Counted from the stretch's first letter, positions 1 through 10,990 are shown. The stretch: DNA of 64,000 nt from Chirona hameri (GCA_036785665.1 JAXIVJ010001333.1:62001-126000), one strand, 5' to 3'. Numbers and translations are program-made. The notes: generated by a model from the sequence alone, not told the origin.

Positions 1-942
1 TACTTACAGGATTTTATCAGAGAAATAGTACCTACAATAAATTTATCTCGGATTTTGTATATCGGTGATCTAAGGTCGGGTCAATTTCGTGACCTCCCCA
101 TTATAAGTCAATGGGCAAATAGTCAAATGCTTCCTATTCTGAGGATACGAATTATATCAGCCCCATTCCTTCTGGATCATGTTATCATAAGTCATTCTTC
201 AAGTTAGAGGTGCAATTGGTGTTCAGTGACCCCTACAGGGTCAGATGAGGTCACCCGAGGTCACACACTTTTTTGCCCATAACTCTCGAACAAATCCAGA
301 TAGAGAAGTGAAACTGGCACCAATGTGTTTGTCTCGTCGAGGCACGTCTCTCAATGTACAACATGACCTAATTGGGTCACCACTTGACCTTGACCTGAGG
401 TAAAATTTAAAAGTTGACCTAACCTAATCATCTTGCATATCATAGAAAGCGCCTTGACGAGACAAACACGATGACGTCAACATTATTGCCATATACAGGT
501 AAAAAATATGCTAGGTAAAAAAATATTTGCGAAAACGGTTTTGCTAAAAAATATCCTTTTTGACATTTGATGAGCTTTGGAGCCTAAGCAATTCACCTAA
601 ACTCAAATCTGAGGACACCTTGCCGATTTGCATTTTTCAAGAGCTTTTCATTGTACTGGTCTGTTTATTCCTAGCTATCATAGTTCCTGTGCTATCTGTG
701 AATTTCTGGAGCGAAGTCCTAAAACTTGAAAATCTGACCCTTGATACCTCTGGTGACCTCAATATTGACCTGATAAAAAAATGCCTGAAATAGTTTCAAA
801 ATGCATTTTGACGATCTTTCGAACGGTGTTTTTGGTTTTTGTCTACGTCCCATAAGAGCTGAGTTAGATGGGGGCGTTGAAACGCCCCCCCCCCCCCCCG
901 CACGACGAAGGTGGCGCCGAGCACCGGCACGGCGCGGGTTTA
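1..942 (-). mobile_element. TTAA-type G/C-tract element, left end, runs off window
   Basis: The reverse-strand left end of the TTAA element family lies at the right. Read on the minus strand it has CCCGCGCCGTGCCGG, a spacer, a related unit CGTCGTGC, a run of about 16 G, a short palindromic loop (CGTTTCAACG) and a C run at 871-901. The expected GGGTTAA is GGGTTTA here, so the target site is degraded. The body (about 230-800) is rich in TGACCT/AGGTCA and includes a segment around 290-390 that recurs near 35960, 34090 (inverted) and 39150. The right end lies outside the window. No coding capacity is seen, so this is a non-autonomous element. Confidence 0.6.
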
Positions 943-1023
943 CTGAGAGGTGAATTACTGAACTATTACCATTGGATACTATTACCATTAGATAGATAAC
1001 TATTACTGAACTATTACTTGCCA

Positions 1024-1604
1024 CTAGATTAAACCATCCTTATTGGGAACAGCACCAAACCAAACTTTCATCTTCCTGCACACTGTCCAAGAACTGTTGA
1101 CACAAGTTTTAAATGGCACAATTTCGAGCTCATGCTTCTCAACAAATTCATGGCACAGTATTTGATGAAAATGAATGTTCCCGCCAGACTGGTTATTGAT
1201 TCGACTCTGATTGTATCGATTGGAATCGTTCAATCAAATCCCTTGAATCAAAGAAGAATCGATTCACCACCGGATTTTTATTTATTTATAAATCATGATT
1301 GAATCAAAACCCGCATAGAAACAAGGCTGATTGAATCAAAAAGACTGAGCAATGCTATTTCAATGGTGAGTCAAACGTGATTTGATCAAAACAAAATTTG
1401 ATTCTTTGAATTGGAAAGGATCATTTCTCAAAATGGTTATCCATGAATCAAACGGCGACTGAATCATTCATATTCCAAAATGAATCGTGATTGAATCCTA
1501 CCAAAAAAGGTGAATCAATAACCAGTCTGATCTGGTTCCCGCACAACTCAAGCTGGAACATTGCTGACAATGGTTGCTTTATTTGAGGTAAGGTAATGTT
1601 ATCT
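1024..1604 (-). other. candidate terminal exon, unknown protein, split by a MITE
   Basis: On the minus strand an acceptor-like TTTCCAG precedes 1604. If the MITE at 1185-1534 and one copy of its 8-bp duplication are ignored, an open frame of about 74 codons runs to a TAG at 1024. It includes MFQLELCGNIHF and VCRKMKVWFGAVPNKDGLI. I do not recognise the protein. With the insertion present, the frame enters MITE sequence. It may be a host 3' exon hit by a transposon, or a chance frame in decayed repeat. No polyadenylation signal was checked beyond it. Confidence 0.28.
1185..1534. mobile_element. hAT-like MITE with 8-bp target duplication
   Basis: A 350-bp segment is flanked by direct repeats GTTCCCGC (1177-1184 and 1535-1542). 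Its ends are inverted: CAGACTGGTTATTGATTC at the left, and the reverse complement GAATCAATAACCAGTCTG near the right, followed by ATCTG. CAG...CTG termini with an 8-bp duplication are typical of hAT transposons. The interior is built of degenerate TGATTGAATCAAA motifs. There is no ORF, so it is non-autonomous. Confidence 0.75.
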
Positions 1605-1989
1605 CTGGAAAGTCAAGGTGTTTAAACATTTCTTGAAAATATAAATTACAACTTCTGAAGCATCTTGATTACCTGAACACATCTAACTTAGGATTCTAAA
1701 AAAAACAGTTTCAGGACCCCATTTTGATGTTGTCACGTGTTGTGAGAGATTTTGTGCTCTGAAAGTGTGTTGGTGACAGCCTTGCCAGGATTGTTTTCAC
1801 CTCTGACCCTAGGTACTTGAAGTACTTGCGTGTGTCGGTACTTACCTGAGGGCGACGCCTTTGGGGGTGTCGCGGACCGAAGGTTGTTTTTAAAATGTGT
1901 TCTCGAGAACTTGAAAGTGGAGGACCCTTTCAAAACAACAGCACGTGCGTCCTTGTGACCCACACATCGTATCACGTGGTCATACCAAG

Positions 1990-2095
1990 CACTGTCGCAG
2001 AGAAAGCTTAGCAACCACCCGTGAAACATTGTGATCCGACTGGGATTCGAACCCACGACCCTTCCATTGATGAGTCTCTTTCTCAAAAGAATCTT
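1990..2095 (-). repeat. tRNA-derived SINE fragment
   Basis: On the minus strand GTGGGTTCGAATCCCAG (around 2040-2058) is a T-arm with a good B box (GGTTCGAATCC). No proper A box, acceptor stem or cloverleaf can be built, so this is not a functional tRNA gene. A similar T-arm is at 6107-6180. The flanking 1700-1990 and 2095-2220 contain no recognisable gene; 1865-1885 holds half of the CCGAAGGTTG hairpin seen several times further right. Confidence 0.5.
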
Positions 2096-3010
2096 ATGTT
2101 ACCCCAACCACACTTGGCAATACGATATCCGGTGGGATATGGCAGTCAGGAGCTCGAGAAGTTGAATTTTGCGAAATGTTCTGAATTTTTACAGAAACCC
2201 ACAACACTACCTCCATAAAGGAGGACCCCGGGCAAAACAACTATGTCACGTGCAGATTGCCCATCGGCCACTTACTCGTGTTGCACAACGGTAATGGCCT
2301 CCCATTGTAACAAAGGTCGCTGTGGGCTGCACCTGTCCGGCTATGGGCAAAATACATCATCCTTGAAAATATCCCAAATGGAGGAGCCCTGGTGATACGA
2401 AACCAGCACTTGCGCAGCAGATCCCCTTCCACTTACCCTCCTGGAGCTACCGATACCCGTTTGCGAGCACTGCAATGCACCAGGGCCACTGCAGGGCTGA
2501 CCAAGTGGCCCAATGTCGAAAAATCGGGGTTCGGGGACATATTCAAGGTCACGTGGCACGTGAATTCGAGTTTGCCCAGGGTAGGCACCACCACCGGCAT
2601 GTGGGTATCCACCAATGGCTGCCATTCATAAAATTTAGAGAAAATTTATCGATTCAATTTTGCGCTAGGGGCCATCTTAGTTTGGCCCCATTATAAGTCT
2701 ATGGGAAATGACACGTGCCTGCCGCGCGCGCTTCGAAGTTTTCCCACACTAGCGGACCCTGCCATCATCTAGATCCCTGTGAGTGAGCGATATGCTGAAA
2801 ATTTCGGCTAAATTTATTGAACCGTTTTCCAGGGCATCAACTTTTACCGATCTCAGACACGAATTGGAAAACAAAGCCCGGAGAATGGCTCAGGTTGTTT
2901 TTATATAGAAAAACACAATTCTAAAGAATAGTGTTCTTTTCAATATAGAACAACAACCTTCGGTTATAGAAAAACACAATTCTAAAGAATAGTGTTACTT
3001 TCAATACAGA

Positions 3011-3071
3011 ACAACCTTCGGTTATGCACGGAGCTAATGCTATGGGGCATCGCCGGACCGAAGGTTGGTTG
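3011..3071. repeat. conserved nested hairpin (CCTTCGGT...ACCGAAGG)
   Basis: ACAACCTTCGGT pairs with ACCGAAGGTTGGT around an inner stem-loop containing GCACGG, CAATGCTATGGGGCATCG and CCGG. The preceding 90 bp carry a second inverted pair (AAAACACAATTCTAAAGAAT). Confidence 0.7.
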
Positions 3072-3204
3072 TACGTTTTACGGTTTTTGGGTTTGGACGT
3101 TTTCGACTTTGTCAATTTTTTCGACTTTTTGGAATTTTGGAATTTGGGATCAAACATCGTATCACGTGGCCATAGCTCTAACACTGCCAATGAGGAAACG
3201 CACG

Positions 3205-4215
3205 TGATACACTGAGTCAAACACACGTGTGCACGTGCGCACGTGCAGAGGCATCCCACCTCTGACTTGTGGGAAGGCGGCGGCTGGAGGTCCCTAACCA
3301 CACACTACATTCGAACAGAATTGGCTCAGCCGTTCCTGAGATAAATAGGGGTGTGCACGTGCGCACGTGCAAAGACACCCCACCCCCGACTTGTGGAAAG
3401 GCGGCGGCTGAGAAGTCCCTAACCACATCAAATTCGAATACAATCGGCTCAGCCGTTCCTGAGATATATAAGAGGGGTGTGCACGTGCGCACGTGCAGAG
3501 GCACCACATACCTGACTTGTCGGAAAGCAGCGGCGGTCGGGTCCCTAGCCACACGCCAAATTTGAACACAATCGGCTGAGCTGTTCCTGAGATATATAAT
3601 AGGGCTGTGCACGTGCGCACGTGCAGAGGCAGACTTGAGGAAAGGTGGCGGCAGAGAGGTTCCTAACCACACACCAAATTAATTAGAACACAATCGGCTC
3701 AGCTGTTCCTGAGATATAGAATAGAGGCGTGCACGTGCTCACTTGCAGAGGCTCCCCACCCCTGACTTGTAGAAATCGGCTCACCCGTTCCTGAGATATA
3801 GAATAGGGGTCTGCGCGTGCGCACGTGCAGAGGTTCCCCACCTCAGACTTGTGGGAATGCAGAGGCTGAGAGGTCTCTAACCACACACCAAATTCGAACA
3901 CAATCGGCTCACCCGTTCCTGAGATATAGAATAGAGGCGTGCACGTGCTCACGTGCAGAGGATCCCCACCCCTGACTTGTAGAAAGGCGGCGGCTGAGAA
4001 GTTTCTAACCACACACCAAATTCGAACACAATCGGCTCACCCGTTCCTGAGATATAGAATAGAGGCGTGCACGTGCTCACGTGCAGAGGCCCTGACTGAC
4101 CCCTGACTTGTAGAAAGGCAGCGGCTGAGAGGTTTCTAACCACACACCAAATTCGAACACAATCAGCTCAGCTGTTCCTGATATATATAATAGGGGTTTG
4201 CACGTGTGCACGTGC
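3205..4215. repeat. tandem array, ~120-bp unit with palindromic double E-box
   Basis: About eight units, each containing GTGCACGTGCGCACGTGCAG (or a close variant), then a C-rich stretch with CTGACTTGTGGGAAGGCGGC, CCTAACCACACACCAAATTC, GAACACAATCGGCTCAGCCG and TTCCTGAGATATAGAATAGG. The 18-bp core TGCACGTGCGCACGTGCA is a perfect palindrome with two CACGTG sites. One unit near 3770-3810 is shortened. Confidence 0.85.
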
Positions 4216-5298
4216 AGTCACCCTACCACTGATTTGTGGGAAAGTGGCGGCTGAGGAGTCCCTAAACAGACATTACATTTGAACATAATCTGCCCACCCG
4301 TTGCAATACACCAGAGCCACTGCAGGGCTGCCCGAGTGGCCCAATGTCGTAAAATTCGGGTTGCGGGGACATATTCAAGGTCACGTGACACGTGCAGTGT
4401 ACCTTTCGTGGGACAAATACTTATGGCACAGGAACTACAATGAAAGCCCTCATCGCCATGCGCCAATCGGTCAAAATGGTCACGTCCTGGTGACAGCCAG
4501 GAGCTCGAGATTTTGATTTAGTTAATTTTCTGGAATTTTTCAGAAATCCCCAAAATATTCGTAACCGAGGACCCCGGGCAAAACAACGATATCACACGCA
4601 GGTTTCCCGTAGTCCACTTACCCATGGTGTAAAACGACAATAGCCACCCAATGTATCTACAGGTCGCAATGGGGTGCACCATTCGTCCATAGGCAAAATA
4701 CATTATCCTTAAAAATATCCCTAATGGAGGAGCTCTGGTGATAGGGAACCAGCACGTGCTCGGCTGACCCCCTTCCACGGCCCTCGCAGAGCTGCCGACA
4801 TCCGTTTCGGTGCACTACAATGCACCAGGGACACTACAGGGCTGTCCAAGAGGCCCAATGTCGTAAAATTGGGGTTGCTGGGACATGTTCAAGGTCACGT
4901 GGCACGTGCAAAATAATTTTCACAGAGTTGATACTTGGTCAGCAGGTAGTCCAGGAGGTGCTTCACCCCTACTGAAAGTTTCGTTGTCTTAAAATCGTTC
5001 GTGCGCGAAAACGTGTCCGTTGTTTTTTTTAGTCGAAACTCCCATTGACTTAATATCGGGAAATGCACGTGCACGTGCCACAGAGTTTTCACAGAGTGGA
5101 GCCTTTGCCAGAAGTTAGATCCCGGTGGCCATCCCAAACCCATAAATTTTAGTCCAAATCAATAGAGGCGTTTTCGTGGGGCTCAACTTTTACCAATCTC
5201 CGGCCACTAATGTAAAATCGCCCCCTGCATCAATCGCTCAGGTTGTTTTTCCATTGAAAAACACAATTCTAAAGAATAGTGTTGTTTCAGAATGGAAC

Positions 5299-5362
5299 AA
5301 CCAACCTTCGGTTATGCACGGGGGCAATGCTATGGGGCATCGCCGGTCCGAAGGTTGGTTGG
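5299..5362. repeat. conserved nested hairpin, second copy
   Basis: CAACCAACCTTCGGT pairs with CCGAAGGTTGGTTG, with the same inner loop (TGCTATGGGGCATCGCCGG). It is the same structure as at 3011-3071. Confidence 0.7.
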
Positions 5363-6031
5363 AGAACCGCCGCCGTCAGATCTACAAGTCGCAGTGGGGT
5401 GCACCATTCGCCTGTAGGCAAAATACATTATCCCTAAAAATCTCCCTAATAGAGGAGGTCTGGTGATAGGGAGCCAGCACGTGCGCGGCTGACCCCTTCC
5501 CACGGACCCTCGCGGAGCTGCCGACATCCATTTCGGTGCACTACAATGCACCAAGGCCACTGTAGGGCTGCCCAAGTGGCCCACTGTCGTAAAATTGGGT
5601 GTGCATGGACATGTTCAAGGTCACGTGGCACGTGCAAAATAATTTGCACAGAGTTGATACTTGTTCAGCAGGTAGCCCATGGGGTGCTCCGCCCCTACTG
5701 AAAGTTTCGTTGTTTTAAAATCGTTCGTGCACGAGAACGTGGCCGTTGCTTTTTGTTGTTGTCGAAACTCCCATAGACTTAACATGGGGAAAATGCACGT
5801 GCACGTGGCACGTGCAATCGAGTTTTCACAGAGTTTTAACTTTGCCCGCAGATAGTGGGGTTGGGCACCCCAAACCCTGAAAGTTTCGTTGCCCTAAAAT
5901 CGTTCGTGCTCGTGGGCATCAAAATGACCCAATCTCCGGCCACTAGCTTAAATCGCCCCCCCCATCTCAACAGCTCAGGTTAGTTTCCCATTGGAAAACA
6001 CAATTCTAAAGAATAGCGTTATTCCAACGGT

Positions 6032-6094
6032 CAACCAACCTTCGGATATGCACGGGGCAATGCTATGGGGCATCGCCGGACCGAAGGTTGGTTG
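6032..6094. repeat. conserved nested hairpin, third copy
   Basis: CAACCAACCTTCGG pairs with CCGAAGGTTGGTTG, again around CAATGCTATGGGGCATCGCC. Half copies without the partner arm are at about 1865-1885 and 7555-7575. Confidence 0.7.
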
Positions 6095-6106
6095 TATGTT
6101 TTCTGA

Positions 6107-6180
6107 CTGAGATTCGAACCCAGGACCCTTGCATGAGTGAGTGTTATGACCCCAAAACCGTCTCACGCAACATGACCCAA
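6107..6180 (-). repeat. tRNA-derived SINE fragment, second copy
   Basis: On the minus strand CTGGGTTCGAATCTCAG forms a T-arm. The upstream GAGACGGTTTTGGGGTCAT may be an eroded body. No full cloverleaf is possible, so it is not a tRNA gene. Confidence 0.45.
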
Positions 6181-6239
6181 ACACCGGGTCACGTGGTCAT
6201 CGCTAGGCACTGGCACGGGGAAAACGTATGGTGAATTTC

Positions 6240-6680
6240 AACTCGATCGGGCAAATAGTTTCTGAGATACAAAACGGGTGCGCACGTGCAGAGGCACCTC
6301 CACCACTGAATAGTGAGAAGGCGGCGGAGGGTCCCTAGCCACACAGCAAATTTGAACACAATCGGCTGAGCCGTTCCTGAGATATAGATTAGGGGTGTAC
6401 ACGTGGGCACGTGTAGAGGCACCCCACCCCTAACTTGTGAGAGGTACCTAGCCACACACAAAATTCGAACACAATCGGTAGAGCCGTTCCTGAGATATAG
6501 AATAGGGGTGTGCACGTGCGCACGTGCAGAGGCACCCCACCCCCGACTTGTGGGAAGGCGGCGGCGGAGGGGTCCCCCGTCCCTAGCCACACACCAAATT
6601 CGAACACAATCGGCTGAGCCGTTCCTGAGATATAGAATAGGGGTGTGCACGTGCGCACGTGCAGAGGCACCTCACACTGA
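6240..6680. repeat. second block of the ~120-bp E-box array
   Basis: Four units of the same repeat as at 3205-4215, with starts near 6275, 6395, 6510 and 6640. It is preceded by a SINE-like T-arm at 6107-6180 and followed by the CCCAATGTCGTAAAATTC block, the same order seen around 4300. This supports a duplicated higher-order unit. Confidence 0.8.
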
Positions 6681-7581
6681 CCCAAGTGGCCCAATGTCGT
6701 AAAATTCGGGGTGCGGGGACACATTCAAGGTCACGTGGCACGTGCAGTGTACCTTTCGTGGGACAACTACTTGTGGCACAGGAACCACAATGAAACCCAT
6801 GATCGTCATGCGCCGGTTAGTCAAGATGGTCAAGTCCTGGTGGCGGCCACGAGCTCGAGAAGTTTTATTTTTTACATTTTCGCAGTGTTTGTTTTTTTCG
6901 CAGTTTTTTTTAATAAAAAAATTGGTCGCAGTTGGGTGCACCTATTCGCCTATGGGCGAAATACTTTATCCCTAAAATCTCCCTAATGGAGGAGCTCTGG
7001 TGATAGGGAACCAGCACGTGCGCGACTGATTCCGTCCCAGTGACCCTCGCTGAGCTGTCGATACCTTTTTCTGTGCACTGCAATGCACCAGGGCCACTTC
7101 AGGGCTGCCTAAGTGGCCCAATGTCATACAATTCGGGGTGCAGAGATATGTTCAAGGTCACGTGGCACGTGAATTCGATTTTTCCTGGGATGGACGACCA
7201 TACCGGCCGGTACCTCAGGGGGTGGGCCACCCCCTGCTGTGTGTTTCGCATGAGGTTCACGATTTCGTTTTCGAGATAATCGACGTTTATTATTTTTTGT
7301 CGAAACTTCCATAGACTTAACATGGGAAAATGCACGTGCACGTGGCACGTGCAATAGAACTAGTGCACGTGGCAAGTGCAATAGCACGTCCCCAAACCCA
7401 GAAAGTTTCGTCCAAATTTATAGAGACGTTTTCGAGGGGCGCAACTTTTACCAATCTCCGGCCACTAATGTAAAATCGCCCCCTACATCAATCGCTCAGG
7501 TTGTTTTTCCATTGAAAAACACAATTCCAAAGAATAGTGTTGTTTCAGAATGGAACAACCAACCTTCGGTTATGAACGGAA

Positions 7582-8390
7582 AGGCGTAGCCGAGTTGGTC
7601 AGCTCTTTGTAGCGCGTAGCGTGTGTGGTGATGGGCTAGGCGGTTTCACGTTGGATGTTGGTGACCAATCACAGGGACGGATAGCTCTGGTTTTCCCGCC
7701 GCTCGAGAGTCGGGGGCGTCTTTTGTTGTCGTGTAAGAGTTTCGGCGACGATACGTCGGACGCAGCGTGAATGGTGGATATAAGGGGTTGGGGGTAGCAT
7801 ATCATTCGGGTATCATGTCAGTGATGTATCAGTGATGTGATAAGTATCAGTGATGTCAATTAAATGATAAATGTCAATACGCAACGACGTGCGCAACGAC
7901 GTGTGCCCCTAACAACAGAAGTGGGATATTGACTCATGCCGTCGTAAGAGAGCGAAAATCCTGACGCATGGGCGGCAATCATGATGAAGTATTTTATATA
8001 AAATCTGAGTTTAAACTAAAGAGTAAAACGAGTCAAGTCATGGGGGACCAGAGTCAGTGTTCAAGCCGCGGGCATACGTCGATGCAAGGCCATACAACAA
8101 CCTGGCATGGCACTTCCGCCAGTGCGCTGTTTGGCGGTATTGACGCACCGTCAATAAATGCGAAATCTGACGCGTATTACCGTCAGATAAGCTGAAAATG
8201 ATCATTATTGGAAGGCGTGCAAGGCTCCATAAAACAATTTATTGGGCACAAATTTGACTCCATTTTATCAAAACGACCCCAGATATGTATAGACAAGGCC
8301 TTTGGCATCACAATTATGTATCATCTGCTAAAGAAACTATTTTAGAAATGCTTGAAATTGCGACCCGAATACCACCTATTTTCCCTATAG
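7582..8390. other. no gene; possible SINE head at the start
   Basis: The first 25 bases contain TAGCCGAGTTGGTCAGC, a good polymerase III A-box-like stretch, but no matching B box follows within tRNA distance. The rest has short direct repeats (TCAGTGATGT at 7820-7855, CAACGACGTG at 7882-7905) and no coding frame I can support. Confidence 0.4.
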
Positions 8391-8394
8391 GCCA

Positions 8395-8690
8395 CCAAGC
8401 TAAAGCCGGCTCGCTTTAGTGTTGCCAGGCAAATTGCCAGGGGCTGCGTCGATGGAGAGGATCCAGAAACGTTTTTGCGAGGTTTTGTGCGGGTAGCAAG
8501 AGCTAACGCCTGGCATGAAGCACGGCAGCTGGTCATTCTCCCGGCCCTGCTCAGTAATACTTCGCCCTGTTCAGTTACTGAACCAGCTGGAAAAACAAGG
8601 CTTGATCGAACCCTCAACCTCACCATGGGCGTCTCCGGTGGTCATCGTGAAAAAGAAGAACGGTGGCATCAGCCCCCACCAGTAACAGTT
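8395..8690 (+). pseudogene. Ty3/Gypsy fragment: Gag end joined to RT start
   Basis: One frame has a Gag-capsid-like pattern (DGEDPETFLRGFVRVARAN, then WHEARQL and LPALL). It is followed by a frame change into the start of a reverse transcriptase domain: LEKQGLIEPSTSPWASPVVI then VKKKNGG. This is the family pattern in which a residue-poor linker leads to SPWASPVV and a basic stretch before the RT palm. The zinc knuckle, protease and the rest of Pol that should separate Gag from RT are missing, so an internal deletion joined the two. Non-functional. No LTR was found upstream. Confidence 0.75.
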
Positions 8691-8717
8691 GGCAGCACTC
8701 GGGCGTTTGGGCGTTAA

Positions 8718-9235
8718 AAACCTACTACACCTAGGGTTCCCATGTTAAATCGATGATTTTCAGACGAGGCTGGCTCGTAACCTATGGTACATATTGTAAA
8801 TCCGACTTCTGGAACAGATAGCTACAAACCATAGCTACAACGTTTTTATTTATTATTTTTCGATATTCCTGGCGTAAAGGGGTTAAATGGGCTTTGGGGT
8901 TAACAAATGTCGGAACGACCGCTGACCGCTTCCAAATGCTACTACAGTACTGAAATATACACTACTTCGACTACTACTTCGTAGTAGAATTTAATATGAC
9001 CGCTTCCAAATGCCACTACATGTACTGCAAATACACTTCTTTGACTACTACTTCGTATATTTGCTGGCGTTTAATTCAATACATAAAGATATAATCTATG
9101 GAAATTCTAATTATTGATAGCAAACAATACCTTTAATTTATAATAGACAAAACAATTACGGACAAAATTATATCTTGTCTAATTCATTTGGGCGTTACAT
9201 TCCTTCCTGTTCCACCCGTTGTTCCTTGGGTGGCA
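8718..9235. other. no gene; AT-rich filler between Gypsy pieces
   Basis: Contains two similar stretches (GACCGCTTCCAAATGC at about 8924 and 8999, each followed by a TACTACTTCGTA motif), which look like a local duplication. No coding frame. It interrupts the RT of the Gypsy element. Confidence 0.4.
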
Positions 9236-9239
9236 TGAG

Positions 9240-9535
9240 GTTGTGCTGTGATTCGGATTGAAGACGAGTCCACACACGTTCCAACGGATCATGGAAGACC
9301 TTATGAAAGGGAGGAGCTGGGAGCCTGGGATGATCTACCTGGATGATGTGATCCTGTTCTCCAAGGCGATTGAAGACCACCTGAGTGATCTGGAAGAACT
9401 GCTACACTGCGGCTCTAGAACTGCTAGTTTCCAGAGGGCAGTCTGAAACTCAACCCAGAGAAGTGCCAAGTAGCAGTACCTGAAGTGGATTCCTCGGACA
9501 CCATCTGCATGCAGAGGGCATCAGACCAGGGCCTC
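9240..9535 (+). pseudogene. Ty3/Gypsy RT palm fragment (YLDD)
   Basis: Encodes an RT palm piece with TFQRIMEDLMKG followed by MIYLDDVILFSKAIEDHL. YLDD is the catalytic YxDD box. After a frameshift near 9425 the frame resumes with SLKLNPEKCQVAV, the segment that follows the palm in Gypsy RTs. Same element as the pieces at 8395 and 12280. Ends abruptly at about 9540, where an insertion of about 2.7 kb begins. Confidence 0.85.
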
Positions 9536-9539
9536 CTCT

Positions 9540-10000
9540 AACATGTAAACGGGGGGCGCAGCCCCCAGTGAAGCCGCCCCCCTAGTCAAACTGAAATCGG
9601 GTCACGGGGGGAGGGGGCAGGTAATTGTCATCGTGTCTGTAAACGACATACTCGAATCGGCGAAAGAAAAAAACTTCAATTGACGCAGACCTAAAGGAAA
9701 AGAACAGTTAACTAAGTGAATAAGACTCGATGGTAATTTGTTCAGAAATACCACTTCAGTTTTAGTGCGGAAAGGTAACTATTCTGACAACAATATAAGC
9801 AATTTCACGATATCATCCCAGCTCCTGACAGTTACACGTATGTTTGGTAGCGGGCGCCGGGCAGTGGTTTGTGATGCTGGACTGATAGCTGGCATTTTTT
9901 CGACATTCGGTTCGTCCATTGGCGGCGGATTGTAGTGTCAGGGGAGGGGAGAGGGGAGCAATCTCGTAGACGTCAAGGCCTTTTTTGAGACTGTGGGCCC
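9540..10000. other. no gene; start of insertion in Gypsy
   Basis: Begins with short G and C tracts (GGGGGGCGCAGCCCCC) and CGGGTCACGGGGGGAGGGGG. I see no supported coding frame. It forms part of the material between the RT palm and the RNase H region of the Gypsy element. Confidence 0.4.
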
Positions 10001-10990
10001 TTTCTGTGGTCAGCCGGTCTGAGGCCTAAGGAAACCATCGGCGGGTCTTGATAAGGTATTTCAAATGGTCAGAAAGAGGCCTCAGTTAGGCTTTTACAGT
10101 GCCCTGTGTCCTATGCCCTCAGTGACCGGTCAGATGTCCTCGGCCGGTCTGAGAAGGCATTTCACAGACCTACCTGAGAGCTTGGTCAAAGAGGTCCCAG
10201 ACGAGTCACATGAGAACTCGACCGACCTATGAAGGCCCTCAGCTTGTGTTAGAGGACATTTTATAGGCAGCCTGAATGTTGCATAGGCCGGTTTGAGAGG
10301 CCCTGGGGCAGTCTAGAACGGCCTTAGCTAGTCTGGGAGCCTGCGGCTGATCCGAGACGGTATTTCCCAAACCTGAGAGCGTCTATGTCGGTCTGAGAGG
10401 TCCCTTGGTCCGTTTGAGAGGGCCCTCGGGTCGGTTTGAGAAGGCTTTTATCGGGCCTGAGAGGGCCCTAGGCCAATCCTGATGTCCTCTATCAGACCTC
10501 AGAGAGCACTACGTTGGCCCTAGAGGGCCCTCCGGCGGCCCGAGAGGGCCCTCGGCTGGTCTGAGACGGGTACTGAAAGTTTGGTAATGATACTGGCAAT
10601 AGCTAGCCAACGAAATACTGTAAAGTAAAGAGAGGAGGCAAAATCCACAGTATCACGTGTACTAAGTTTACTGGATCCAGAGCCGGGGAAATCCATGTAG
10701 TTCATAGTGTTGGGTCTTGCGTCTTTTGGGTTCAGGTGGCTAGGTGTGGTGGATCGAACCCAGGGGCAGTGGAAGTGGAGGTAGGGGAGTCGCTGTCCCC
10801 CACTCAAGCAATTGGGGAGGCAAACATACGATTTTGCACCCCATAACATCTCAAGTGGGACCCGCCGAAAGGTATAATTTTATAGAAGAAAAATGGTTAG
10901 TAGAATTATACGCAAGTTCACATCAGGCATGGCATGGACCTTCTCAGACCAGCACGGGGTCTGTCTGTTAAGACCAGTCGAGTCCCATAG
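10000..10990. repeat. GGCCC minisatellite element (family B), copy 1
   Basis: 10000-10560 is a degenerate tandem array of about 25-30-bp units with the core GAGAGGGCCCTCGGTCGGTCT. 10745-10860 is the conserved non-tandem segment of this family (CCCACTCAAGCAATTGGGGAGGCAAACATACGATT), which recurs near 13935-14050 and 30065-30260. No ORF is credible. Confidence 0.6.

Larger units (their letters stand above)
2220..7580. repeat. higher-order satellite-like repeat region rich in CACGTG
   Basis: The same blocks recur in order. (a) A block with GACCCCGGGCAAAACAAC, a GGTCGCAATGGGGTGCACC-like stretch, AATACATTATCC, GGAGGAGCTCTGGTGATA, CAATGCACCAGGGCCACT and TCAAGGTCACGTGGCACGTG is found near 2220-2580, 4300-4400 (part), 4560-4910, 5385-5640 and 6930-7170. 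(b) A CAACC/CCGAAGGTTG hairpin. (c) Arrays of a unit of about 120 bp. Dozens of CACGTG sites occur. Open frames here are shadows of the tandem repeat. No gene is seen. Confidence 0.75.

Noticed and set aside
2040..2062. tRNA gene
   Set aside because: Only a T-arm with B box is present; no A box or acceptor stem, so it is better read as a SINE fragment. Same for 6107-6180.
3217..4143. Cys-rich repeated protein (LHVRTCTPLFYISGTAEPIVFEF)
   Set aside because: Tracks the ~120-bp satellite unit, with frames breaking between units; no evidence of selection on the protein.
9738..9935. 65-residue frame ending in a glycine-rich tail
   Set aside because: No family resemblance; lies in the insertion between Gypsy pieces and probably arises by chance.
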